A stretch of 11,551 nt of DNA from Brachionus koreanus (Eukaryota; Rotifera; Eurotatoria; Ploima; Brachionidae), in NCBI GenBank assembly GCA_016987375.1, contig PJRA01000077.1:565066-576616 (forward strand), written 5' to 3'. The notes beneath the pieces were generated by a model. It was given only the letters and a program-made list of their open reading frames with translations, ran no database searches and was not told the DNA's origin. This document shows, piece by piece, positions 1 to 8,323 of the stretch; within the stretch, counting starts at the first letter, position 1; the number at the start of each line of letters is the position of its first letter. The translations under genes and the position numbers were made by a program.

Positions 1-381
1 AAAGGGGTTCAAAAGACCCCTCCGGTTTTTGAGTGTTAAAATAATTTTTATTTTTTTTTTTTTAATCAGCAGTCAAATTAAAATTTTTTGATGTTTCAAT
101 TTTTGTCTTTTAAAAGCATAAACAAAGTTATTCTAAGTAAAAATGGAAGCATAGCTTGTTGTTAATCAATTAAATCAATTAAAAAAAATTTGAATTTCAC
201 AATGCCAAGTTATTTCAATTTCAAATTTTTGTTTTTCCATTCAAAAATTCACAATGTCTGATTTTTTGATTGATAAAGAATTCAATCCTTAAAGCATTTA
301 ATTCAGGTCTATTTTTAAACAAAACGAATTAGTTTATTTTGGCACTTTAACAAATTGTATCTAAAAATAAAAATTTAAAAG
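1..381. other. AT-rich upstream region of the BTB-TLDc gene
   Basis: There is no recognisable gene here. The window opens with a short stem-loop: AGGGGT at 3-8 pairs with ACCCCT at 16-21. Two tiny open frames, 202-261 (19 codons) and 254-292 (12 codons), start at identical TTCACAATG contexts and overlap each other. They would be upstream ORFs if the transcript of the gene starting at 382 reaches that far, but no promoter element can be placed with confidence. The rest is A/T-run DNA. Confidence 0.5.
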
Positions 382-1356
382 ATGGAAGATGATGAAATTG
401 TCAAGTTTAACATTGGAGGAACGCAATTTTTAACATATAGATCAACTATAATCAGAAAATTGCGCAAAATAGTGCCAAGAACCGAATTTTATCGGCCAAA
501 TTTATTTCAAGAATTGTTAAATGATCCGAAAACAAAATTTTACAAGAATGAAGAATTGTTTTTTGACAGAAATCCTCAATATTTTGATTACATGCTGGAC
601 TTTTATCGTCACATAAAAGTAGACAACGAAGGAAACATAGATTCTATTGAGTTCAAAGAAAGACTACCAAATGATGATTTTACTTTGAATTGTATCAAAA
701 AAGAGGCTGAGTTTTACAAAATTGATCATCTGGTAGAGCTAATAGATGCTCAGCTAAAAAATGAATTTGCCGATTCACTAATTTTGTCTAGAACGTTGGC
801 CAAAAAATTGACTAAACTTTGTGAATTTCCTGACAGCAGCGACTGGGAGCTGATTTATAGAGCATCAAGAGACGGATTTTCAGCCGATGACTTTCACTTC
901 AAGTGTGACAATGTTGTAAAAAACTTTAACATTAATTCAAACACAAGAAAACTTTATTTTTGGAGGTTTTACTCAACAATCTTGGTCAGAAAAAGGTTTT
1001 CTGAAAGAAAAAAAATCCATTTTTCTAAATAAAATAAAAATTTTAAAGGGGAAACTAAAAAAGATGATGATTGCTTTGTTTTTAGTTTAGTAAACAAAGA
1101 AAAACATGCGATCAAGATAAAATGCGAAATTGGTGCAATTGCGATTTGTTGCTATAAAAACTATGGTCCGACTTTTGGTGCAGGTCATGACATATGTATA
1201 GTTGGAAATGCGAATGAAAATGCAAAAAGCTATTGTAATCTCGGCTGTAGCTTCAAGCATCCAAAGTACGAGTATTTTTCTGACCAGGCCCAAAATTTTT
1301 TTGCTGGTTCTTTCAGATTTTTAATCAAAGACATAGAAGTATTTGCCCAAATATGA
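382..1356 (+). CDS. BTB (T1/KCTD-type) plus TLDc domain protein, one intron, apparent 1-nt frameshift
   Basis: The model is exon 1 at 382-995 and exon 2 at 1049-1356, about 306 residues once one surplus base is allowed for. Residues ~5-123 form a T1-type BTB domain (FNIGGTQF near the start, FFDRNPQYFDYMLDFYR at ~60-76), a tetramerisation or cullin-adaptor fold. From ~131 to the end is a TLDc domain: W-LIYRASRDGF and FH-KCDN in the opening frame, FGGFTQQSW after the shift, then FVFSLVNK, YGPTFGAGHDI, FKHPKY and GSFRF-IKDIEVF in exon 2. The opening frame runs into TAA at 1030. TLDc homology moves to the +1 frame near 918-923 (six A's), and the intron restores the downstream frame. TLDc proteins are known V-ATPase interactors linked to oxidative-stress resistance; the role of this one is unknown. 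It could be a functional gene with an assembly error, or a recent pseudogene. Confidence 0.83.
996..1048 (+). other. Intron of the BTB-TLDc gene (53 nt, phase 1)
   Basis: GT at 996-997 and AG at 1047-1048. Splicing joins g995 to gg1049-1050 as one Gly codon, so that ...QQSWSEKG reads on into ETKKDDDCFVFSL, as expected across a TLDc domain. It also removes the TAA at 1030. The acceptor is AAAG rather than a pyrimidine-rich CAG, like several introns of the QNG1 gene in this window. Confidence 0.75.
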
Positions 1357-1412
1357 ACACTTGTCTCGAAATGTTTTTAAAGCTAAAATTAAAAAAAATA
1401 TTTACAGTTTTT

Positions 1413-1418
1413 AATAAA
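1413..1418 (+). promoter_or_regulatory. Poly(A) signal AATAAA of the BTB-TLDc gene
   Basis: A canonical AATAAA lies about 57 nt after the TGA at 1354-1356. The hexamer is common by chance in DNA this A/T-rich, so the support is mostly its position. Confidence 0.45.
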
Positions 1419-3664
1419 TAATTTATAATGAATTAAAATATTGTTACACACTTGTTTTAAAATAAAAATTTCAGAGATGGGTTAGAAGGCTAATTAAACG
1501 TTTCTTACATGCTTTCATAACCGTTTTTTTTTTGTTCTAACTCAGAACCATATACTAATGTTTTATTCTCTTCCAGGTAGATAAAATCTGCTTTTTAAAA
1601 TTTATATTTTTACAAAAACTTTTTTAATTTAACTTGAATTTTTTAAATTACAAATTTATTTAATAAATCATTAAATTTTGCCATAGATTTTTCTTAGTAT
1701 TTTCTAAAACATTCAAATGAATAATAATTTAATAAGCAGTAGACAAAAATCAATGAGTAATAATAACAAGTAAACTTTTAAAAGTTTATTGAATAATTGT
1801 TGAGCTCTAAAAATGTATGTTTTTTTTCCAATCTTTTGAACACAGGCTAATAATTAAGACAAGATGTGAGCTAAAAAATAAATGTCTATTATTATTATTA
1901 ATGTTATTAGTCCAAGCCTCATAGGCAAAAGAGTAAAATTTAGAAAAAATAAAATTTTTTTATTATTTTTTTTAGGAAATGAAATCAATAATCTATTAAA
2001 ATCTTATTGGTGTTTTATTTTTTGTCTTTTTGTTGCATTAGAAAAAAATATTTTGAGTCTTAAAAATTGTAAGTAGTATTTTTTTTAAAAACATTTTATT
2101 TTTTTTGTTTAAAAATTTAAATAAGAAATAATAAGTTGCCGCATGCTTTTACAAACTTCATTTGTGATAATAAATATTTTAAGGTTCAATAATATTCAAT
2201 AATTTAAATAAATTTTTGTGTAAATTTAAATTAATTTTCTTAAAAAAAATAAAAAATTAAATTGCCTTTTGATTTTTAATTTTCTTATAATAAGTTTTTG
2301 TCCAAATTATTTTGAATTTAAAAATTTTAGACTCAATAATTAAGACTATTCGAATAATGTTGAAATAATCCAAAAAAAATCTTTACCAGTCTTCAGCCAA
2401 CAAAAAAACACTAAACTAAATCAGATGATCAATGCAAACAAAAGGCTCCAAATGATCCTTGTGAATGCAAATTGAAAATATCATTAGACAAACAAATAAA
2501 TAATCAACTTATAAGAGCGAATTCTAAATTTTAATATTTAAATTAAATATCAAACTTGAAAATCTCAGTGTCTAAGTCTCAGTGGTAAGCATTTAAGCTA
2601 TGCCGGCATAATAAAATTTTTCTCTTAGGTGGTGAAAAAAAAAACAACTCTAAGCAGGATTTAAAATAGATTTTGACACTTTTAAGTGGATTTTAAAAAG
2701 TTCTTATCATTTTTTTTCATACAACTAGAGCTAGCTATACATAATATTATCAAATTAAATTTTTAAATTAAATAAAAACTCTAAATAAGACCCAAAAGTT
2801 TTTTAAAATTTTTTTTTCGAATAAATTTAAAATTTTTCTCAATAGAATTATTTCTATTGCATTTAAAATGGTGAATTAATAGTTTTTTTTTTTTTTTTTG
2901 CTTTAAGGAATTCCATTTAGAAAAAAAAAAGAACATATTTATAAAAAATATTCTTGATTAAATTAATTTTTTTGGTCGTAACTAAGCTATTCTTGACATT
3001 TTTTTTTATAAATTGATTAATTTTTTCGTAAATTTGATTAGCAAAAAAATAAATCTGAGCTTTTAATTTACTTTCAGTTTTTATTTCAGTAGCTCTAAAT
3101 TTCTACACAAAACGGTGTGTCATAGTGTACTGAATCAATGAATTATTCAAGGATTAAATCAAAATTTTTATTTTTTTTTTAAATTTTTTAGAATCAAATA
3201 AACAAAGAATTAGAATCATATTAGTTTAGCATAGAATATGATTTAAAGTTTTAGAATTACAAAGATGTACATTAAAACTGTGCTTGGTTAGGTTATATTT
3301 AAAACAGAACAAAAAATAATGATTAAAACTTTTATTTAAAATATAATTAAGATTCAATTAAGAAATTTAAATTAGACCGGATATTGTACCTTGTGGTTCG
3401 AGATTGATTTTTTTCTTTGCTGTCATTAGGCTTTGTATACTCAACCTTTTAGTTTAAGCTAGAAGCTTTTGTTTTTTTTGATCGATTTTTGAAATCATTT
3501 TTAAAGTTAAAATTAATGAGTACATTAGGGGTTAATTTAACTATTTGTTTCCTTACCGAGCAAATGCTCCTTCAGATTAAAAAAAAATAAAAATAATTAA
3601 AAAAAAAGGAAAACATTAAAAATAGATATAATGAAATAGAGAGTTGTGGGATACATTACATTCA

Positions 3665-3712
3665 TTTAAATATTTAATGGCTCGGGAAATAAAGAAACAG
3701 CAAGGTACTAAT
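3665..3712 (+). repeat. Dispersed repeat, copy A
   Basis: This aligns without gaps to 6045-6092 at 39 of 48 positions. It shares TTTAAATATTT, ATGGCTC and AGCAAGGT(A/G)CTAAT. The non-A/T-run blocks make chance similarity unlikely. Similarity fades within tens of bases on either side. The family is not recognised. Confidence 0.55.
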
Positions 3713-4213
3713 CCAAAAAAACGTCAGTAAACTATATCCACAAGAATAGTAAAAAATTTCATAAAATATAATAAACAAAAAAAAATTAAAAAAATTTTTT
3801 AACATATTTAGTATTGCTACACTATACAATATTAATAAATTATCCATCTAATTATTAAAATCAAAACTAATTAAGTTCATTAATTTAATTGAAAACAACT
3901 GATAATTTTTAAGTTATTTAAGCCTTTTATTATCAACAAGTATCTTTTTAGCATTTTTATAAATGATATACCAAAAAAAAAATAATCCGAAATGCCAAAA
4001 CTCTTTTCTTTTTGTAGAGGATTTGTCAACTTTTTTATTTTTAATAAGGAAGATATCCGTGAATAAACAATAAATAAATACCCTAAAAAAGTGGAGAAAT
4101 GGCTTTTCAAGTGGAAAATAAAAAATGATAAAAGTTTCTGTTTAAAAGTGATGTTACACAATCTTTGAAACAAAATCCAAAATCAACTTAGACCTTAAAA
4201 TTTACAAAAACGA

Positions 4214-4504
4214 TGGCAATGTGAAATCTTAGTACAAAAATTACAGTACAAAAAGGAAAAAGTTTATAATTATTTTTCTATAGTTGTGCAAAAATGGTTC
4301 TCTAAACAGTTCAATGTTGCACAAGTTTGTACAAACGAATTCTAAGCTCTGCAAAAGCTGTGCAATTTAGTGCAAATTTTTTTTGCTAATATTTTTTTTA
4401 ATTATGTGCATTTTACATAACCATTTTTGCACAACTATAAAAAAATATTTATATACTTTTTCCTTTTTGTACTGTAATTTTTGTACTAAGATTTCACATT
4501 GCCA
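4214..4504. repeat. Foldback (inverted-repeat) element, MITE-like
   Basis: The left arm 4214-4299 and right arm 4419-4504 are reverse complements over 86 bp with only three mismatches, separated by a 119-bp centre. The ends read TGGCAATG...CATTGCCA. The centre carries a perfect 12-bp palindrome, GTTTGTACAAAC at 4325-4336, and several TGTGCA/TGCACA motifs that echo the TTGTGCAA in the arms. No open frame of note lies inside. No clean target-site duplication is visible; AAAATTTA occurs on both sides (4197-4204 and 4507-4514) but is not adjacent to the ends. A non-autonomous DNA transposon is the likeliest origin. A transcript would form a long hairpin RNA. Confidence 0.88.
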
Positions 4505-4511
4505 AAAAAAT

Positions 4512-4755
4512 TTAAATTGTAAGGAAATAGTTAAGTTCTTAGACATTACGCTCGACTCAAAACTTAAATTTTGTTCAATGATAGATTACAAAATTGAGCT
4601 GTCTGATCTTTTTTGATAAATATGATACTTCCTCCAACATAATAAATCACGAGGCCTTTAACAAACTTAAACTATTAACAGTTTTGTGTCGACTTTTTGA
4701 ATTAAGTAAGAGATATGTGAGGACAGGATTTAGTTATTCTATATCAGACTGGTGA
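4512..4755 (+). pseudogene. Decayed reverse-transcriptase C-terminal fragment (non-LTR retrotransposon)
   Basis: The frame to 4616 reads CKEIVKFLDITLDSKLKF, the (K)(F/Y)LG(I/V)TLDSKL motif found just after the RT palm in jockey/CR1-type LINEs, with the usual Gly replaced by Asp. After a stop at 4614-4616, a frame shifted by +1 (4615-4755) reads INHEAFNKLKLL and RLFELSKRYV, matching the Leu-rich stretch near the end of such ORFs. The roughly 100 residues normally between these motifs are missing, so there has been a deletion as well as a frameshift. It is non-functional. It starts immediately after the foldback element and differs from the LINE at 9077, so it is probably a separate family. Confidence 0.6.
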
Positions 4756-5369
4756 AGGAAGGTTTAAGGTTTCTATAAGTAAGAGGCTTGTGTTTTGCCG
4801 ACAACAAGTTCTAAATTATCGGCAATTCATATTAATCAAAACACGTGTAAAAATTGCGGTAATCAACTAAAAAACAAGAAAACACTTCTATTGTTTTAAT
4901 AAAAGCCAAGAAATTAAAATTTTTACTAATAATTAAATTAGTTGATTACTCTTTCTGTTTTATTAATTATTTTTTGTCATTCTATTAAAATTATGGTGTA
5001 ACAATAAGTAACGTTAATGACATGTTATTAAGAGTGACATGTCACTAAAAAATGAACACTGATTTTTAAAAATGCAATATTCAACTTTTAATACATCTCT
5101 TAAAAAATGAATAAATTAACTTTAGTTAAAAACACATCCTGCTTTAATGACAATTTTTTAAAACAATAAGAAAACTTATGAAGCATCTAAAAAAAAATTT
5201 TAATTTAAAATTAAGCTATGATTGTTTTTTTATTTAAATTGATCAAAATATTAGTCCAACAAAAGTCCATTTCACAAATTATATTTTAATAGATATTTAA
5301 AAATGACGTCTAAATATTTAAGCTTTTTAATTTTATATTTTATTTAAAACAAATTCTACAATAGAATGA
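4756..5369. other. AT-rich spacer with clustered small palindromes
   Basis: No gene is visible. An 11-bp inverted repeat, GTAATCAACTA at 4859-4869 and its complement at 4939-4949, brackets 69 bp. At 5034-5045 there is a perfect 12-bp palindrome, GTGACATGTCAC, preceded by the related imperfect palindrome TAATGACATGTTATTA. These may be remnants of a mobile element, but no complete element can be delimited. Confidence 0.45.
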
Positions 5370-5422
5370 GTCATTGGGCTTAAGGCCTCTAGGCCTGAAA
5401 AACTCGAATAAATAAATAAATA
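5370..5422 (+). repeat. Putative retroposon 3' tail with AATA repeats
   Basis: The stretch contains AGGCCTCTAGGCCT, a pair of GGCCT blocks able to fold, then four AATA units at 5407-5422. GGCC-rich hairpins followed by (TAAA)n are common 3' ends of LINEs and SINEs. It lies on the same strand as the RT fragment ending at 4755 and could be its tail or an unrelated insertion. Confidence 0.4.
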
Positions 5423-6044
5423 CATGATTAGTTATATTTTATTATATTTGTGGTAAAAAATACAATTTTTGTTAATTTTTTTTACTTTTTTATGGTAAGA
5501 AAAAATTAAAGCTCTTTCACATTTAATATGTATCTTGATGCGAAACATTTTGTTTTCTGCATGTATGTCAATAATAATGTTAATAATAATATAACTGATA
5601 AGCTATAGAAAAATGCTTTAGAACTGCGGAGCGAGACTAGCTTTAATTCTACTAAGATAGCTTGTTTTACTTTATAGGAAAATAACCCAGGACGGTCAAT
5701 ACATAAACTATACTAAAATTTTCACTTTAAATAGATAAATAAAACTCAAATTAGTTTCAATTTCATTTTTTAATTTTATTTTTTTTTCAATGTTTGAATT
5801 TTTTTTTTCATACATTTTCATGCATCCTAACGCAACTTCGAAAATTTCACAATGGTGCCAACAATCAAAACTCAAGAACCAGCCTCTACTTTATTTAATT
5901 TTAAAACTACTTTGTTATTTATATGATATGACAGACAATTTTTTTTACCTCGTTTTATAATTAGATTATTGTACAATTAGATTAGTATTTCTCTAATCAA
6001 TAATTCTTATTCAATAAAACGTTTAACTTTAAAGTTTAAATATG

Positions 6045-6092
6045 TTTAAATATTTGATGGCTCACGCAAAAAAAAATTAGCAAGGTGCTAAT
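6045..6092 (+). repeat. Dispersed repeat, copy B
   Basis: This is the partner of 3665-3712, in the same orientation and with 39 of 48 positions identical without gaps. After the shared block the two loci diverge into A/T-rich sequence. Confidence 0.55.
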
Positions 6093-6155
6093 TTCAAATA
6101 ATAACCCGTTATTTATCTACCATAAACTTTTTTTTCTTTTTAAACAAACTAAGAA

Positions 6156-6173
6156 AATAATAATAATAATAAT
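6156..6173. repeat. AAT microsatellite
   Basis: Six uninterrupted AAT units. Confidence 0.8.
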
Positions 6174-6927
6174 AAACAAATTGCTAAAAATTAATCCCAA
6201 AATCTGTTTTCTTAGACTGTGTTAATTACTATAAAAATTGATATTCAGATGAGGTCGTGGTATTGTACTTTGAACTATAGACATTTAAATTGACTGGTTT
6301 CAATGATTTAATTATTAAGAGAACTACAACAAAATGTTTTATTAAAAATAAGCTCAAAAATATTAAAATAAAAATATTTATTCAAAAAAAAAAATTAGTT
6401 TTAAAAATTTTTTAAATAAAATGTCATACAAAACCAACTGTTAATTCTGTTAATGTTTATGAGGGATTAAATTTTTTTTTTGTTTTCTAACAAGACAATT
6501 CTATGTCGATTCAAAAAATTTCAATTTGTGCACAAATCCACTAATCGGTTGTTTTTTTTTATGAATTAATTAGGATTTAGAATTATTTTTTGAATTTTTT
6601 ATTTTATCAAATAAACAGTTGTGACATAATAAATTTTAAAAAAGAATAAAATTGAAATCAATCAATTGATCTAAAAAAAAATTTAATATATATTTTTATT
6701 TTGAATAATTATGTCTAATGAGAATTTGTAAATATGCTTGGGGGGGAGGGGAAAAAAAAATTAAAAATAAGTTCTTTATTTTCTTGCTCTCAAATCTTAA
6801 ATAAATCGATAAAATATAATTTTTGCAAGCATTAGCTTTTTTTCTCAATTGACAAAAGCATGTCTTTAGAATAAAATAATTTTTAGAATATAATATTTGT
6901 TAGACAAGGCTAAATTAGCGGAAAAAA

Positions 6928-8270
6928 ATGAGCCCAAATGATCTGATACTGCCGATTGAGTCGGCTGAGTTTGTAATGCAAAATGCCAAAAGTGTAAGCA
7001 TAAACCAGTCTGGCGTTGATCAATTGGCTCAGAAGATATTTCAGAGTTTAAAAGACAAAAATTGTAACTATTTCAATTGGAAAAGCTCGACACTGAATCC
7101 AAAAAAAATGAACGAATTCTCTTTGAATTGGATATTTTTGGTTGATACCCTTAATTTTTCGTTTTGGAGCGACAATGAACTCATACAAGTATGTGATACT
7201 TTGCCAAATGACTTCAAACGACCTTCAATTGAAAAGTACACAGTAAATTATAACCAGATACCGTACACAGGCTATTGGGCGCTTTGTGCAGCTATCAATA
7301 GAGCTTTAGATGTAAAAATAATAGAAAAAAATATGAAAATTAGAAGAATTTTTTTTTTTATTTTAATTAACAGGATGGTTTTCCCATAACAGAGCCGTTT
7401 TTTTATGCTCATATAACAGAACAAGAATTAGCACATATACTCAGATCTGATTCTTCTGTTCAAATACCGCTGTTTGAACAACGTCTTAAAATTTTGCATG
7501 AAACTGGTAGAATTCTGATTGAAGTAGTTTTTATGTTTTTTGTTTTTTTTTTTTTTCAATTTTCAATTTAATTTTTAAAAAAAAGGAATTTCAAGGCAGT
7601 TTTTTGAATTTAATTAAAAATGCAAATGGAAGTGCTAGAAATTTGTTGAAATTAATTGTTGATTACTTTCCAGCTTATCGAGATGAAACTGTGTTTTTAA
7701 ACAGAAAAGGTTTTAAGACTTAAAGTGTTAAACATTTGTTTTAGATTGTTTGAATTTAGTTACATTTTACAAACGAGCACAAATACTTATTGCTGATATA
7801 TGGGGTTGTTTTGAAGGACAAGGAATCGGCTTTTTCAACGATATTGACATGATTACAATGTTTGCTGATTATAGAGTACCCCAGGTTCTTAAATTTTACA
7901 ATGCCATTGAATATAGTGAAGATTTAAAGTCGTTTTTAAAACGAAATGCTTTGTTGACTAGTGGAGCCAGATATGAAGTTGAAATTAGAGCAGCTTCGAT
8001 TGTTTCTTGTAGAGTAAATAAATAATTTTTTTAAATTCTATTTCTCTTCTTGTTTTTCTAATTGGCAATTTTAAAAAGATGATTACACAAAAAGTGAGAA
8101 AAATGATTGATTCCGAAAAGCCAATTGTTATTAATGGTGTACAAATTCAAAAGCCTGTCATAAATGATATTCTGGTTGATTTTTATTTGTGGAACTATAG
8201 AGTGGACAATGCGTCTGAAATTGATTCCAATTCTCTGCCATTTCATAAAATCAGATGTATTTTTTATTAG
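6928..8270 (+). CDS. QNG1: Queuosine 5'-phosphate N-glycosylase/hydrolase (queuosine salvage protein, DUF2419)
   Basis: The exons are 6928-7311, 7374-7523, 7586-7709, 7760-8013 and 8079-8270, giving 367 residues (351 if 7189-7236 is spliced out); human QNG1 has 341. The family releases queuine base from queuosine-5'-monophosphate, so that animals can reuse this micronutrient for tRNA anticodon modification; it is cytosolic. Motifs in order are PIESAEF at ~9-15, DTLNFSFWSD at ~73-82, YTGYWALCAAINRALD at ~113-128 ending exon 1, ILHETGRILIE ending exon 2, SFLN and YFPAYRD in exon 3, FYKRAQILIAD and TMFADYRVPQVL in exon 4, and LPFHKIRCIFY at the C terminus. The FADYR-PQ motif (Asp ~256) carries the conserved active-site acid. 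The ATG at 6928 fits the family N-terminus. No signal peptide or membrane segment is seen. Every exon joins in frame, so the gene looks intact. Confidence 0.94.
7189..7236 (+). other. Possible stop-free 48-nt intron or 16-residue insertion in QNG1
   Basis: The segment starts GTATGT, a textbook donor, ends AAG, is 48 nt long (a multiple of three), is phase 0 and has no stop. If it is removed, the distance from DTLNFSFWS to GYW equals that in human QNG1; if kept, 16 residues are added. Against an intron, it is less T-rich than the confirmed introns and lacks a pyrimidine tract. Confidence 0.5.
7312..7373 (+). other. QNG1 intron 1 (62 nt, phase 0)
   Basis: GTAAAA at the 5' end and TTAACAG at the 3' end, with a long T run. 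Splicing joins ...NRALD to DGFPITEPFF, which matches the family without a gap. Confidence 0.9.
7524..7585 (+). other. QNG1 intron 2 (62 nt, phase 0)
   Basis: GTAGTT donor and an AAAAG acceptor preceded by a T-rich stretch. It joins ...GRILIE to EFQGSFLN, as in human ILLE-KFGGSFLN. Confidence 0.85.
7710..7759 (+). other. QNG1 intron 3 (50 nt, phase 1) with two in-frame acceptors
   Basis: The donor is AG|GTTTTAAG. The acceptor TTTAG ending at 7759 gives ...LNRKVTFYKRAQ, the same length as the human protein at this point. An equally good TTTAG ending at 7744 leaves a 35-nt intron and adds five residues (DCLNL). The 50-nt form is preferred for length and homology. Confidence 0.75.
8014..8078 (+). 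other. QNG1 intron 4 (65 nt, phase 0)
   Basis: GTAAAT donor and TTTAAAAAG acceptor with a pyrimidine-rich middle. It joins ...EIRAASIVSCR to MITQKVRKMI, aligning with the family's C-terminal helix. Confidence 0.85.
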
Positions 8271-8308
8271 TCGTTTTCTATTTTCTTAAATTTTTAGTAT
8301 TTAATTTA

Positions 8309-8323
8309 AATAAAACAAATAAA
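8309..8323 (+). promoter_or_regulatory. Poly(A) signals of QNG1
   Basis: AATAAA occurs at 8309-8314 and again at 8318-8323, about 40 nt after the TAG at 8268-8270. Confidence 0.5.

Larger units (their letters stand above)
1357..4213. other. Long AT-rich intergenic region without a supported gene
   Basis: It holds poly-A/poly-T tracts and short ATT repeats (around 1886). An isolated branchpoint-like TACTAAT (1553-1559) is followed by a CTTCCAG acceptor-like site ending at 1576. A tRNA A-box-like stretch lies at ~2573-2590 with no B box nearby. A slightly richer patch at ~2412-2540 contains an open frame of about 40 codons. One copy of a dispersed repeat lies at 3665-3712. The open frames at 1882-2076 (+) and 3880-4173 (-) are low-complexity Phe/Leu/Ile/Lys translations typical of chance frames. 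No RNA gene is recognised. Confidence 0.6.
5423..6927. other. AT-rich intergenic region upstream of QNG1
   Basis: No gene is supported. It contains a compositionally richer patch at ~5620-5700, a 24-codon frame from ATG 5852 to TGA 5926 in a TTCACAATGG context, the second copy of the dispersed repeat at 6045-6092, an AAT microsatellite at 6156-6173, and an isolated G-rich run at 6740-6750. No promoter motif for QNG1 stands out. Confidence 0.5.

Noticed and set aside
918..924. A AAA AAC as a programmed -1 frameshift site
   Set aside because: A -1 shift there meets TAA at 927-929; the homologous TLDc frame requires +1.
1087..1293. 68-codon minus-strand frame
   Set aside because: It lies opposite TLDc-coding exon 2 of the BTB-TLDc gene and is a shadow.
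1553..1576. TACTAAT branchpoint and CTTCCAG acceptor after the BTB-TLDc gene
   Set aside because: No coding sequence follows and no donor needs it; best treated as chance or an untranslated relic.
1882..2076. 64-codon plus-strand frame
   Set aside because: Low-complexity A/T-run translation with no family resemblance.
2573..2590. tRNA A-box-like stretch (TCTCAGTGGTAAGC)
   Set aside because: No B box or cloverleaf follows; the nearest GGTTCGA (about 3393) is some 800 bp away.
3880..4173. 97-codon minus-strand frame
   Set aside because: Its translation is low-complexity Phe/Leu/Ile/Lys as expected for A/T-rich DNA, with no motif and no coding-like composition.
3382..6270. Shared TATTGTAC(C/T)TTG near 3382 and 6260
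   Set aside because: The similarity is only about 12 bp and its order relative to the dispersed repeat differs between the loci.
6740..6750. G-rich run as a G-quadruplex
   Set aside because: Only seven plus four G's in one stretch; four separate G tracts are not present.
8058..8246. 62-codon minus-strand frame
   Set aside because: It is antisense to the last QNG1 exon.
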